A stretch of 64,000 nt of DNA, from positions 620,001 to 684,000 of the forward strand of contig CAUVYP010001193.1 in NCBI GenBank assembly GCA_963556195.1, written 5' to 3'. Position 1 is the first letter of the stretch. Every line of letters begins with the position of its first letter. The stretch comes from Sepiola atlantica. Its lineage: Eukaryota > Mollusca > Cephalopoda > Sepiida > Sepiolidae. The notes under the pieces were generated by a model that saw only the letters and a list, made by a program, of their open reading frames with translations, had not been told where the DNA came from and ran no database searches. The position numbers and the translations under genes were made by a program. This document shows positions 53,391 to 63,452 of this stretch, piece by piece.

Positions 53391-54125
53391 AATGTAACCA
53401 AATTAGTAGGCGCCTCGGTCATATCAAAGAACTAATGTTTAAATATGCTATTGAAGGCGCCTACGTCATATCAAAGAACCAGTTTTGTTATTTTTCCAAA
53501 ACGGTTACCCATTTAGTAATGGCCGAGATATTTGTTGCTTAACTTCCTATTTACAATAAAACACCTTCGCTTATAAACGTAATGAATGTAAAGACTGATA
53601 ATGTGAAAAGATCCTCTCAAAATGACGTCACTTCCTGTCTAACCGGAAAGATGAGTCAGCAATTTAGTTTTCCAAAATGGTCATCGATTTACTAATGGCT
53701 CGTATATGCCTTGTTTACTTGTAATTTATAGTAAAAAACATTCTCTTAACAACGTAATGTAAATAATGAATGAAAACTGTGAAAAAATCCTCTCACGATG
53801 ACGTCACTACCGGATAAACCGGAAGTATGAGTCAGCAATTTAGTTTTCCTGAATGGTCACCGATTTACTAATAGCTCGGATATGCCTTGTTTACTTTTAA
53901 CTTTTAGTAGAAAACATTCTCTTAACAACGTAATGTAAATAATGAATGAAAACTGTGGAAAAAATCCTCTCACAATGACGTCACTAAAGAGGGGAGGAGA
54001 AGCCTGGGAGGGTGGACCTCCTAGAAATGCAAAGGACAGACCCGTAGACCGGCGTAAATGAAGACCCGAAGGCCAAGACAATAGCAGTGAAGACCCGAAA
54101 GCCAATACAATACCAGTCTATGTGG
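53391..54125. repeat. GGCGCC repeats and bZIP-site block, module 1
   Basis: Two copies of a GGCGCCT…GTCATATCAAAGAAC unit 46 bp apart. They are followed by about three sub-repeats of 177 bp with TGACGTCA at 53,623, 53,799 and 53,976, and TGAGTCAGCA at 53,652 and 53,828. TGACGTCA is the cAMP-response consensus and TGAGTCA the AP-1 consensus. A CCGGAA core stands just before each TGAGTCA. Regulatory use is unknown. Confidence 0.75.
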
Positions 54126-54139
54126 TTCAGTATTCATCG

Positions 54140-54180
54140 GAACAGATACTACACTTTGATCTTAGCCAAAAGGCCGAGAA
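54140..54180 (-). pseudogene. U2 snRNA 5' fragment, copy 1
   Basis: The minus strand reads TTCTCGGCCTTTTGGCTAAG, then ATCAAAGTGTAGTATCTGTTC. This corresponds to about nucleotides 6-46 of U2 snRNA and keeps the branch-point-recognition GUAGUA. The match ends on both sides; the rest of U2, including the Sm site, is not recognisable. It is therefore a captured fragment, not a working snRNA gene. Confidence 0.85.
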
Positions 54181-54714
54181 AGACTTGAAATTTTCACAAT
54201 AATCGCCATTGGAAGTATGGTTCAGAAAACACGCTGGTTGATGAAGAAAATGGGTTTAATCAATTGTATTAATAATTTTTATTAATATCCCCTTATCGGA
54301 ACGTATTGTGAATACATATGGAAACTTGATAATAGCAGTTATAAGTGTAAATTTGTAAATCTGAATTTAATGGAAGGTTAAAAAGAATGTATTATGTAAA
54401 TGAGGAAGCCCGTCTAATGTCTAAACGACGTTTATTAATGGTATAAAAGGCTGTTGAAATCTATTAATTTTAGTTCTGTTCTTGCCACGTTTTCACTTCT
54501 AATCGCAGCCTCGACTTGAAATTTCTTTCTTCTCCCATCTAATAAGGTTATTTAATGTTATCTAATGTAAATTTAATTAATTAATAATAGTTTCCTAATT
54601 CTACATGTATACGAATATTATGAACGCTGACTCGAAAAGCTTAATTAATTAAATCTTAATTACTCGAGAACCCCCCCCCCTCCCCTATCTCTTCTGTTTA
54701 CAAAAATTCCCCAG
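54181..54714. other. AT-rich tail of module 1
   Basis: Contains TATAAAAG at 54,442-54,449 on the plus strand and repeated TTAATTAATTAA. No open frame or RNA gene is recognised. The equivalents are 56,414-56,937, 58,950-59,478 and 62,466-62,988. Confidence 0.6.
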
Positions 54715-54745
<31 letters not shown>

Positions 54746-54749
54746 AGAG
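54715..54749. repeat. (GACA)n microsatellite, module 1 end
   Basis: About eight GACA units after ATTCCCCAGGACGGA. Confidence 0.9.
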
Positions 54750-54774
54750 AAGTGCTCGTTATATTATAAGTGGA

Positions 54775-54816
54775 CTAGCGAAAATAGACTCCCTAACGGT
54801 CGTCTATTTTTGCTAG
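54775..54816. repeat. Junction hairpin, type B, copy 2
   Basis: CTAGCGAAAATAGAC pairs with GTCTATTTTTGCTAG with one mismatch; better paired than type A. Confidence 0.8.
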
Positions 54817-54879
54817 GCTGCCGCGTTCTTGGGTGGTTAGACAAAAGAAATGAAAAAAATTTGTCTCCGAATACTTTTT

Positions 54880-55412
54880 TTTGTTTAAAAAGGAAAAAAA
54901 AATTTTTTTTTTTTTTTTTTTTATTAGGCGGAAAAAATTTTTTTACCCCCCCCACCCAAAAAAAAAATTTTTTTTGTTACCCTTCCCTATGAGTAGTAAT
55001 ATTTTCAGTAAGAAAAAGAAAAAAAAAATAATAATTTCCCCCCCCCACCCAAAAAAAAAATTTGTTTTGTTACCCTTCCCCATGAGTAGTAATATTTTCA
55101 GTTAGAAAAAGAAAAAAAAAAAAATTTTTTTACCCCCCCACCCGAAAAAAAAAAAAATATTTGTTACCCTTCCCCATGAGTAGTAATATTTTCAGTTAGA
55201 AAAAGAAAAAAAAAAAAATTTTACCCCCCCCACCTAAAAAAAAAAAAATTTTGTTACCCTTCCCCATCAATTAGAATGTTTTCAGTTGAAAAAAAAAAAA
55301 AAAAAATTTTACCCCCCCCCCCAAATTTTTTTTTTTGTTACCCTTCCCCATGAATAGTAATATTGTAATTGAGAAAAAGAAAAAGAAAACATTTTTTTAC
55401 CCTCCCCCATGC
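54880..55412. repeat. Homopolymer-rich minisatellite, module 2
   Basis: Same unit type, with CATGAGTAG dominating over CATGAATAG and a CATCAATTAGAATG variant near the end. Confidence 0.9.
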
Positions 55413-55423
55413 ATAGTTAAAAT

Positions 55424-56350
55424 AATGTAACCAAATTAGTAGGCGCCTCGGTCATATCAAAGAACTAATGTTTAAATATGCTATTGAAGGCGCCTACGTC
55501 ATATCAAAGAACCAGTTTTGTTATTTTTCCAAAACGGTTACCCATTTAGTAATGGCCGAGATATTTGTTGCTTAACTTCCTATTTACAATAAAACACCTT
55601 CGCTTATAAACGTAATGAATGTAAAGACTGATAATGTGAAAAGATCCTCTCAAAATGACGTAACTTCCGGTCCAACCGGAAAGATGATTCAGCAATTTAG
55701 GTTTCCTAAATGGTCACCGATTTATGAATGGCTCGGATATGCCTTGTTTACTTTTAACTTATAGTAAAAAACATTCTCGGTACAACGTAATGTAAATAAT
55801 GAATGAAAACTGTGAAAAAATCCTCTCACGATGACGTCACTACCGGATTAACCGGAAGTATGAGTCAGCAATTTAGTTTTCCTGAATGGTCACCGATTTA
55901 CTAATAGCTCGGATATGCCTTGTTTACTTTTAACATTTAGTAAAAAACATTCTCTTAACAATGTAATGTAAATAATGAATGAAAACTGTGAAAAAAATCC
56001 TCTCACAATGACGTCACTAAAGAGGGGAGGAGAAGCCTGGGAGGGTGGACCTCCTAGAAATGCAAAGGACAGACCCGGATATGCCTTGTTTACTTGTAAT
56101 TTATAGTAAAAAACATTCTCTTAACAACGTAATGTAAATAATGAATGAAAACTGTGAAAAAATCCTCTCACGATGACGTCACTTCCGGATTAACCAGAAG
56201 GATTCTCACAATGACGTCACTAAGGGGAGGAGAAGCCTGGGAGGGTGGACCTCCTAGAACTGCAAAGGACAGACCCGTAGACCGGCGTAAATGAAGACCC
56301 GAAGGCCAAGACAATACCAGTGAAGACCCGAAAGCCAAGACAATACCAGT
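55424..56350. repeat. GGCGCC repeats and bZIP-site block, module 2
   Basis: Perfect TGACGTCA at 55,832, 56,009, 56,174 and 56,212; the first position has become TGACGTAA. A rearranged extra sub-repeat joins at about 56,076. Confidence 0.75.
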
Positions 56351-56372
56351 CTATGTGGTTCAGTATTCATCG

Positions 56373-56413
56373 GAACAGATACTACACTTTGATCTTAGCC
56401 AAAAGGCCGAGAA
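56373..56413 (-). pseudogene. U2 snRNA 5' fragment, copy 2
   Basis: Identical to copy 1 over the 41 bases. Flanks also match, so it was spread as part of the module. Confidence 0.85.
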
Positions 56414-56937
56414 AGACTTGAAATTTTAACAATAATCGCCATTGGAAGTATGGTTGAGAAAACACGCTGGTTGAGGAAGAAAATGGGTTTAATTAATAGT
56501 ATTAATAATTTTTAATAATATCCCCTTATCGGAACGTATTGTGAATACATATGGAAACTTGATAATAGCAGTTATAAGTGTATATTTGTAAATCTGAATT
56601 TAATGGAAGGTTAAAAGGAATGTATTATGTAAATGAGGAAGCCCGTCTAATGTCTAAACGACATTTATTAAGGGTATAAAAGGCTGTTGAAATCTATTAA
56701 TTTTAGTATGATTCTTGCCACGTTTTCACTTCTAATCGCTTCCTCGTCTTGAAATTTCGTTCTTCTCCAATCTAATAATGTTAGTTAATGTTATCTAATG
56801 TAAATTTAATTAATTAATAATAGTTTCCTAATTCTACATGTATAAAAATATTATGAACGCCTACTTGAAAAGCTTAATTAATTAAATCTTAATTACCCGA
56901 GACCCCCCCCTCTCTTCTGTTTACAAAAATTCCCCAG

Positions 56938-56984
56938 GACGGACAGACAGACAGACAGACAGACGGACAGACAGACAGACAGAG
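56938..56984. repeat. (GACA)n microsatellite, module 2 end
   Basis: GACA units with one GACG interruption. Confidence 0.9.
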
Positions 56985-57010
56985 AAAGTGCTCGTTATAT
57001 TATAAGTGGA

Positions 57011-57051
57011 CTAGCCAAAATAGCCTCCCTACGGTCGTCTATTTTTGCTAG
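57011..57051. repeat. Junction hairpin, type A, copy 3
   Basis: Same sequence as copy 1. It follows the constant stretch GTGCTCGTTATATTATAAGT. Confidence 0.8.
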
Positions 57052-57189
57052 GCTGCCGCGTCGGAAATGAACGCTCACCAGTAAACCGATGGAGACTCAG
57101 TCATATTTCTTGGGTGGGTAGACATCGATTTTCTTTGTTTCTAACCAAGAATATTTTTAGTTTAAAAACAAATAAAACATTTTAAAAAC

Positions 57190-58150
57190 ATTTTTTTACC
57201 CACTCCCTCCAAAAGTGTTTTTCCCCCTCCCCCAAGAATACTAATATTTTCAGTTTAAAAAAAAGGTCGCCCCCCCCAAATTTATTTTTTGCCCTTATCC
57301 GTAATAGTAATATTTTCAGTTAGAAAAAGAGAAAAAAAAGAAATAATATCTACCCCCCCTAAATTTCTTTTTGTACTCTTCCCCATGAATAGTTATATTT
57401 TCAGTTAGAAACAGAAAAAAAAGAAAAAAAAATTTACCCCCCCACCCCAAAAAAAAGAAAAGATATTTGTCACCCTTCCCCATGAATAGTAATATTTTCA
57501 GTTAGAAAAAGAGAAAAAAAAAAAAAATTTTACCCAGCCCCCACCCCCCACCCCAAAAATTATTTTGTTACCCTTCCCCATGAGTAGTAATATTTTCAGT
57601 AAGAAAAAGAAAAAAAAAAAAAAAAAATTTACCCCCCCCCCTCACCCCCCCCCAAAATTTTTTTGTTACCCTTCCCCATGGATTGAAATGTTTTCAGTTC
57701 AAAAAAAAAAAAAAAAATTTTTACCCCCCCCACCCCCCCCCAAAATTTCTTTTTGTTACCCTTCCCCATGAGTAGTAATATTTTCAGTAAGAAAAAAAAA
57801 AAAAAAAAAAAAATTTCCCCCCCCACCCAAAAAAAAAAATTTTTTTGTTACCCTTCCCCATGAGTAGTAATATTTTCAGTAAGAAAAAAGAAAAAAAAAA
57901 AAAAAAAATTTCCCCCCCCCCCCCACCCAAAAAAAAATTTTTTTTGTTACCCTTCCCCATGAGTAGTAATATTTTCAGTTAGAAAAAGAAAAAAAAAAAA
58001 AATTTTTACCCACCCCCCCCCACCCGAAAAAAAAAATTTTTTTTGTTACCCTTCCCCATGAATTGGAATGTTTTCAGTTGAAAAAAAAAAAAAAAAAATT
58101 TTACCCCCCCCCCCCCAAAAAAAATTTTTTTTTTGTTACCCTTCCCCATG
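57190..58150. repeat. Homopolymer-rich minisatellite, module 3
   Basis: First units parallel module 1. Later units carry CATGAGTAG and CATGGATTG variants. It ends directly at the AATGTAACC boundary. Confidence 0.9.
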
Positions 58151-58153
58151 AAT

Positions 58154-58895
58154 AGTAATAATGTAACCAAATTAGTAGGCGCCTCGGTCATATCAAAGAA
58201 CTAATGTTTAAATATGCTATTGAAGGCGCCTACGTCATATCAAAGAACCAGTTTTGTTATTTTTCCAAAACGGTTACCCATTTAGTAATGGCCGAGATAT
58301 TTGTTGCTTAACTTCCTATTTACAATAAAACCCCTTCGCTTATAAACGTAATGAATGTAAAGACTGATAATGTGAAAAGATCCTCTCAAAATGACGTCAC
58401 TTCCTGTCTAACCGGAAAGATGAGTCAGCAATTTAGTTTTCCAAAATGGTCATCGATTTACTAATGGCTCGTATATGCCTTGTTTACTTGTAATTTATAG
58501 TAAAAAACATTCTCTTAACAACGTAATGTAAATAATGAATGAAAACTGTGAAAAAATCCTCTCACGATGACGTCACTACCGGATAAACCGGAAGTATGAG
58601 TCAGCAATTTAGTTTTCCTGAATGGTCACCGATTTACTAATAGCTCGGATATGCCTTGTTTACTTTTAACATTTAGTAAAAAACATTCTCTTAACAATGT
58701 AATGTAAATAGTGAATGAAAACTGTGAAAAAAATCCTCTCACAATGACGTCACTAAAGAGAGGAGGAGAAGCCTGGGAGGGTGGACCTCCTAGAAATGCA
58801 AAGGACAGACTCGTAGACCGGCGTAAATGAAGACCCGAAGGCCAAGACAATAGCAGTGAAGACCCGAAAGCCAAGACAATACCAGTCTATGTGGT
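58154..58895. repeat. GGCGCC repeats and bZIP-site block, module 3
   Basis: TGACGTCA at 58,392, 58,568 and 58,745, with TGAGTCA sites following the first two. Confidence 0.75.
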
Positions 58896-58908
58896 TCAGT
58901 ATTCATCG

Positions 58909-58949
58909 GAACAGATACTACACTTTGATCTTAGCCAAAAGGCCGAGAA
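58909..58949 (-). pseudogene. U2 snRNA 5' fragment, copy 3
   Basis: Identical 41 bases, with the same upstream and downstream sequence. Confidence 0.85.
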
Positions 58950-59478
58950 AGACTTGAAATTTTAACAATAATCGCCATTGGAAGTATGGTTGGGAAAACA
59001 CGCTGGCTGATGAAGGAAATGGCTGTAATTAATAGTATTAATAATTTTTATTAATATCACCTTATCGGAACGTATTGTGAATACATATGGAAACTTGATA
59101 ATAGCAGTTATGAGTGTATATTTGTAAATCTGAATTTAATGGAAGGTTAAAAGGAATGTATTATGTAAATGAGGAAGCCCGTCTAATGTCTAAACGACAT
59201 TTATTAAGGGTATAAAAGGCCGTTGAAATATATTAATTTTAGTATGATTCTTGCCACGTTTTCACTTCTAATCGCCGCCTCGACTTGAAATTTCGTTCTA
59301 CTCCAATCTAATAAGGTTATTAAATGTTATCTAATGTAAATTTAATTAATTAATAAAAGTTTCCTAATTCTACATGTATAAAAATATTATGAACGCTGAC
59401 TCGAAAAGCTTAATTAATAAAATCTTAATTACTCGAGACCCCCCTCCCCTCTCTCTTCTGTTTACAAAAATTTCCCAG

Positions 59479-59529
59479 GACGGACAGACAGACAGAAAGA
59501 CAGACAGACAGACTGACAGACAGACAGAG
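59479..59529. repeat. (GACA)n microsatellite, module 3 end
   Basis: GACA units with GAAA and GACT interruptions. Confidence 0.9.
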
Positions 59530-59554
59530 AAGTGCTCGTTATATTATAAGTGGA

Positions 59555-59596
59555 CTAGCGAAAATAGACTCCCTAACAGTCGTCTATTTTTGCTAG
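59555..59596. repeat. Junction hairpin, type B, copy 4
   Basis: Type B with one loop change (TAACAGTC instead of TAACGGTC). Confidence 0.8.
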
Positions 59597-59920
59597 GCTG
59601 CCGCGTTCTTGGGTGGTTAGACAAAAGAAATGAAAAATTTTTGTCTCCGAATAATGTTTTTGTTTAAAAAGGAAAAAAAAAATTTTTTTTTTTTTATTAG
59701 GCGGAAAAAATTTTTTTTTTTGGCGGGAAAATTTTTTTTTTTCGCGCCAAAAAAAAATTGGGGGGGGGGATTTTCATCCCCCTCCTAAAACAATCGAGTG
59801 CGAACGCAGACCCAATGTATTTCCAATGAACAGTTATACGATCATCCATTTGTAACTGGAAGAAGTTGAAAAAAAAACGGGTCTTTATCATTTAAAATTA
59901 AGACGTTTATATCACTTGTC

Positions 59921-59991
59921 GTTGTGGAGTAGATGATAGCGCGTTCGGCAGTTAGCGTCAAGGTTGCGAGTTCGAATCGTAGTCTCGGCGC
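59921..59991 (+). pseudogene. tRNA-like sequence, copy 1
   Basis: Contains a B-box-like GAGTTCGAATC and the middle part CAGTTAGCGTCAAGG, 85-90% alike to the copy at 63,555. The D-arm part is eroded (GTAGATGATAGCGCG), so the A box is poor. No acceptor stem forms. Confidence 0.65.
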
Positions 59992-60041
59992 TTAAATTAT
60001 TTATTGTTTATTTCTGAAATTTCGTTTACAAAAATTCCCCA

Positions 60042-60065
60042 GGACGGACAGACAGACAGACAGAG
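60042..60065. repeat. (GACA)n microsatellite, module 4 end
   Basis: Shortest tract, about five units, at the end of the tRNA-type module. Confidence 0.9.
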
Positions 60066-60091
60066 AAAGTGCTCGTTATATTATAAGTGGA

Positions 60092-60132
60092 CTAGCCAAA
60101 ATAGCCTCCCTACGGTCGTCTATTTTTGCTAG
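60092..60132. repeat. Junction hairpin, type A, copy 5
   Basis: Identical in both arms to copy 1. Confidence 0.8.
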
Positions 60133-60284
60133 GCTGCCGCGTCGGAAATGAACGCTCACCAGTAAACCAATGGAGACTCAGTCATATTTCGTGGGTGGGT
60201 AGACATCGATTTACTATGTTTCTAACCAAGAATATTTTTAGTTTAAAAACAAATAAAACATGTTTAAAACATTTTTTTACCCAC

Positions 60285-61665
60285 TCTCTCCAAAAGTTTT
60301 TTTCATCCTCCCCCAAGAATACTAATATTTTCAGTTTAAAAAAAAGGTCGCCCCCCCCAATTTATTTTTTGCCCTTCTCCGTAATAGTAATATTTTCAGT
60401 TAGAAAAAGAGAAAAAAAAATAAATAATATCTACCCCCCCACCCCTAAATTGCTTTTTGGACTCTTCCCCATGAATAGTTATATTTTCAGTTAGAAACAG
60501 AAAAAAAAGGAAAATTTTTAAACCCCCACACCCCAAAAAAAGAAAAGATATTTGTCAAAAAATTTTGGTGGGAGGGGGGTAAAAACTTTTTCTTTTTCTA
60601 ACTGAAAATATTACTATTCATGGGGAAGCATGAATAGTTATATTTTCAGTAAGAAAAAGAAAAAGTTTTTACCACCCTCCAACCAAAATTTTTTATTTTA
60701 CCCTTCCCCATGAATAGGAATTGTATTTAAGTTAAAAAAAAAAATAAATAATAACAATTTTTACCCCCCCCAAAAATTTTATTTAGTTACCTTTCCCCAT
60801 GAATAGTAATATTTTCAGTTAGAAAAAGGAAAAAAACATTTCCTCCCCCCCCCAAATTTTTTTTTGTTACTCTTCCCCATGAGTAGTAATATTTTCAGTA
60901 AGAAAAAGAAAAAAAAAAAAAAATTTACCCCCCACCCCCCCCCAAATTTTTTTTTGTTACCCTTCCCCATGAATTGGGATGTTTTCAGTTCATAAAAAAA
61001 AAAAAATGTTACCCCCCCCCCATTTTTTTTTTTTTACCCTTCCCCATGCATAGTAATATTTTCAGTTAGAAAAAGAAAAAAAAAAAAAAATTTTTACCCC
61101 CCCCCCCAAAAAAAATTTTTTTTGTTACCCTTCCCCATGAGTAGTAATATTTTCAGTAAGAAAAAGAAAAAAAAAAAAAATTTTTTTACCCCCCCCACCC
61201 AAAAAAAAAATTTTTTTTGTTACCCTTCCCTATGAGTAGTAATATTTTCAGTAAGAAAAAGAAAAAAAAAAAAATAATTTCCCCCCCCCCCCACCCCAAA
61301 AAAAAATTTGTTTTGTTACCCTTCCCCATGAGTAGTAATATTTTCAGTTAGAAAAAGAAAAAAAAAAAAAATTTTTTACCCCCCCACCCGAAAAAAAAAA
61401 AAAAATTTGTTACCCTTCCCCATGAGTAGTAATATTTTCAGTTAGAAAAAGAAAAAAAAAAAAATTTTACCCCCCCCACCTAAAAAAAAATAAATTTTGT
61501 TACCCTTCCCCATCAATTAGAATGTTTTCAGTTGAAAAAAAAAAAAAAAAAATTTTTACCCCCCCCCCCCCCCCAAATTTTTTTTTTTGTTACCCTTCCC
61601 CATGAATAGTAATATTGTAATTGAGAAAAAGAAAAAGAAAACATTTTTTTACCCTCCCCCATGCA
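60285..61665. repeat. Homopolymer-rich minisatellite, module 5
   Basis: The longest array. It includes an inverted unit (60,556-60,622), and its last 470 bp match module 2. Confidence 0.9.
60556..60696. repeat. Large palindrome: inverted minisatellite unit facing a direct unit
   Basis: The left arm (60,556-60,622) is the reverse complement of a minisatellite unit. After GGGAAG at 60,623-60,628 a direct unit (60,629-60,696) mirrors it with few mismatches. All other units I read in these arrays are direct. Confidence 0.85.
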
Positions 61666-61671
61666 TAGTTA

Positions 61672-62400
61672 AAATAATGTAACCAAATTAGTAGGCGCCT
61701 CGGTCATATCAAAGAACTAATGTTTAAATATGCTATTGAAGGCGCCTACGTCATATCAAAGAACCAGTTTTGTTATTTTTCCAAAACGGTTACCCATTTA
61801 GTAATGGCCGAGATATTTGTTGCTTAACTTCCTATTTACAATAAAACACCTTCGCTTATAAACGTAATGAATGTAAAGACTGATAATGTGAAAAGATCCT
61901 CTCAAAATGACGTAACTTCCGGTCCAACCGGAAAGATGATTCAGCAATTTAGGTTTCCTAAATGGTCACCGATTTATGAATGGCTCGGATATGCCTTGTT
62001 TACTTTTAACTTATAGTAAAAAACATTCTCGGTACAACGTAATGTAAATAATGAATGAAAACTGTGAAAAAATCCTCTCACGATGACGTCACTACCGGAT
62101 AAACCGGAAGTATGAGTCAGCAATTTAGTTTTCCTGAATGGTCACCGATTTACTAATAGCTCGGATATGCCTTGTTTACTTTTAACATTTAGTAAAAAAC
62201 ATTCTCTTAACAATGTAATGTAAATAATGAATGAAAACTGTGAAAAAAATCCTCTCACAATGACGTCACTAAAGAGGGGAGGAGAAGCCTGGGAGGGTGG
62301 ACCTCCTAGAAATGCAAAGGACAGACTCGTAGACCGGCGTAAATGAAGACCCGAAGGCCAAGACAATACCAGTGAAGACCCGAAAGCCAAGACAATACCA
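61672..62400. repeat. GGCGCC repeats and bZIP-site block, module 5
   Basis: TGACGTCA at 62,084 and 62,261; the first position is TGACGTAA as in module 2. Confidence 0.75.
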
Positions 62401-62424
62401 GTCTATGTGGTTCAGTATTCATCG

Positions 62425-62465
62425 GAACAGATACTACACTTTGATCTTAGCCAAAAGGCCGAGAA
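62425..62465 (-). pseudogene. U2 snRNA 5' fragment, copy 4
   Basis: Identical 41 bases; differences from the other modules lie only in the flanks. Confidence 0.85.
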
Positions 62466-62988
62466 AGACTTGAAATTTTAACAATAATCGCCATTGGAAG
62501 TATGGTTGGGAAAACACGCTGGTTGATGAAGAAAATGGCTGTAATTAATAGTATTAATAATTTTTATTAATATCCCCTTATCGGAACGTATTGTGAATAC
62601 ATATGGAAACTTGATAATAGCAGTTATAAGTGTATATTTGTAAATCTGAATTTAATGGAAGGTTAAAAGGAATGTATTATATAAATGAGGAAGCCCGTCT
62701 AATGTCTAAACGACATTTATTAAGGGTATAAAAGGCAGTTGAAATCTATTAATTTTAGTATGATTCTTGCCACGTTTTCACTTCTAATCGCTTCCTCGTC
62801 TTGAAATTTCGTTCTTCTCCAATCTAATAATGTTATTTAATGTTATCTAATGTAAATTTAATTAATTAATAATAGTTTCCTAATTCTACAGGTATACAAA
62901 TATTATGAACGCCTACTTGAAAAGCTTAATTAATTAAATCTTAATTACCCGAGACCCCCTCCTCTCTTCTGTTTACAAAAATTCCCCA

Positions 62989-63042
62989 GGACGGACAGAC
63001 AGACAGACAGACAGGCAGACAGACAGACTGACAGACAGAGAA
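62989..63042. repeat. (GACA)n microsatellite, module 5 end
   Basis: Longest tract, with GGCA and GACT interruptions. Confidence 0.9.
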
Positions 63043-63065
63043 GTGCTCGTTATATTATAAGTGGA

Positions 63066-63107
63066 CTAGCGAAAATAGACTCCCTTACGGTCGTCTATTT
63101 TTGCTAG
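63066..63107. repeat. Junction hairpin, type B, copy 6
   Basis: Type B arms; loop reads TCCCTTACG. Confidence 0.8.
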
Positions 63108-63159
63108 GCTGCCGCGTTCTTGGGTGGTTAGACAAAAGAAATGAAAAAAAATTGTCTCC

Positions 63160-63340
63160 GAATACTTTTTTTGTTTAAAAAGGGAAAAAGAAATTTTTTT
63201 TTTTTTTCTTTATTAAGCGGAAAATTTTTTTTTTTTTTTTTTGCGGGAAATTTTTTTTTTTTCGCGCCAAAATTTTTTTTTTTTTTTCTCGCCAAAAAAA
63301 AAAAATGAAAAAAAAAAATTCCCCCCCCCCCCGTGAAAAA
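63160..63340. repeat. A/T homopolymer block with GC-rich islets, module 6
   Basis: Long A and T runs broken by TTGCGGGAAA (63,241-63,250), TTTCGCGCCAAA (63,260-63,271) and a C run. Equivalent to 59,640-59,770 in module 4, where TTTGGCGGGAAA lies at 59,719-59,730 and TTTCGCGCCAAA at 59,740-59,751. Confidence 0.75.
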
Positions 63341-63452
63341 ATCGAGAGCGAACGCAAACCCAATCGTATTCTGGAAGAACAGATCGAGCGCGAACGCAGA
63401 CCCAATCGTATTCTGGAAGAACAGATCGAGCGCGGACGCAGACCCCAAAGCA
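63341..63452. repeat. 42-bp tandem repeat, about 2.7 copies
   Basis: ATCGAGCGCGAACGCAGACC begins at 63,341 (variant), 63,383 and 63,425. Because 42 is a multiple of three, several frames stay open across it, but nothing suggests translation. A single related unit lies near 59,790-59,815 in module 4. Confidence 0.85.

Larger units (their letters stand above)
52314..54774. repeat. Composite module 1 (U2-type)
   Basis: From the start: hairpin type A, GTAAACCGATGGAGACTCAG leader, homopolymer-rich minisatellite, GGCGCC repeats, bZIP-site block, U2 snRNA piece on the minus strand, AT-rich tail with TATAAAAG at 54,442-54,449, and a (GACA)n tract. The next hairpin begins at 54,775. I see no transposase, reverse transcriptase or clear target duplication. 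Confidence 0.8.
54775..57010. repeat. Composite module 2 (U2-type, hairpin B leader)
   Basis: Same order as module 1, but it begins with hairpin type B and the leader TCTTGGGTGGTTAGAC. The bZIP block carries TGACGTAA in place of the first TGACGTCA, and it has an extra partial sub-repeat (56,070-56,230). TATAAAAG is at 56,675-56,682. Confidence 0.8.
57011..59554. repeat. Composite module 3 (U2-type)
   Basis: Begins with hairpin A like module 1 and shares its minisatellite order and the CTTCCTGTCTAACC variant. It is more similar to module 1 than to its neighbour, module 2. TATAAAAG is at 59,211-59,218. Confidence 0.8.
59555..60091. repeat. Short composite module 4 (tRNA-type)
   Basis: Hairpin B, leader TCTTGGGTGGTTAGAC, A/T homopolymers with TTTGGCGGGAAA and TTTCGCGCCAAA, one unit related to the 42-bp repeat of module 6, a tRNA-like sequence, then (GACA)n. 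At 537 bp, it replaces the whole minisatellite-to-U2 part with a tRNA-like part. Confidence 0.78.
60092..63065. repeat. Composite module 5 (U2-type, mosaic)
   Basis: The first part (hairpin A and the first minisatellite units) matches modules 1 and 3. From about 61,200 onward it matches module 2 almost unit by unit (54,960-55,420), including TATTGTAATTGAG and the TGACGTAA variant. It looks like a recombinant of the two types. TATAAAAG is at 62,727-62,734. Confidence 0.78.

Noticed and set aside
53857..54105. 82-codon frame repeated in modules 1, 3 and 5 (also 58,626-58,874 and 62,142-62,390)
   Set aside because: It starts with TTG rather than ATG, lies just downstream of the U2 piece in the 177-bp sub-repeats, and is alike between copies only because the modules are recent duplicates. 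No domain is recognised.
54140..54180. Functional U2 snRNA gene
   Set aside because: Only about 41 bases match. The true 5' end, the Sm site and the 3' stem-loops are missing, and no snRNA promoter element is recognised upstream.
52496..61665. Many lysine-, phenylalanine- and proline-rich short frames
   Set aside because: They are translations of A, T and C homopolymers in the minisatellite, present on both strands, with length set by slippage.
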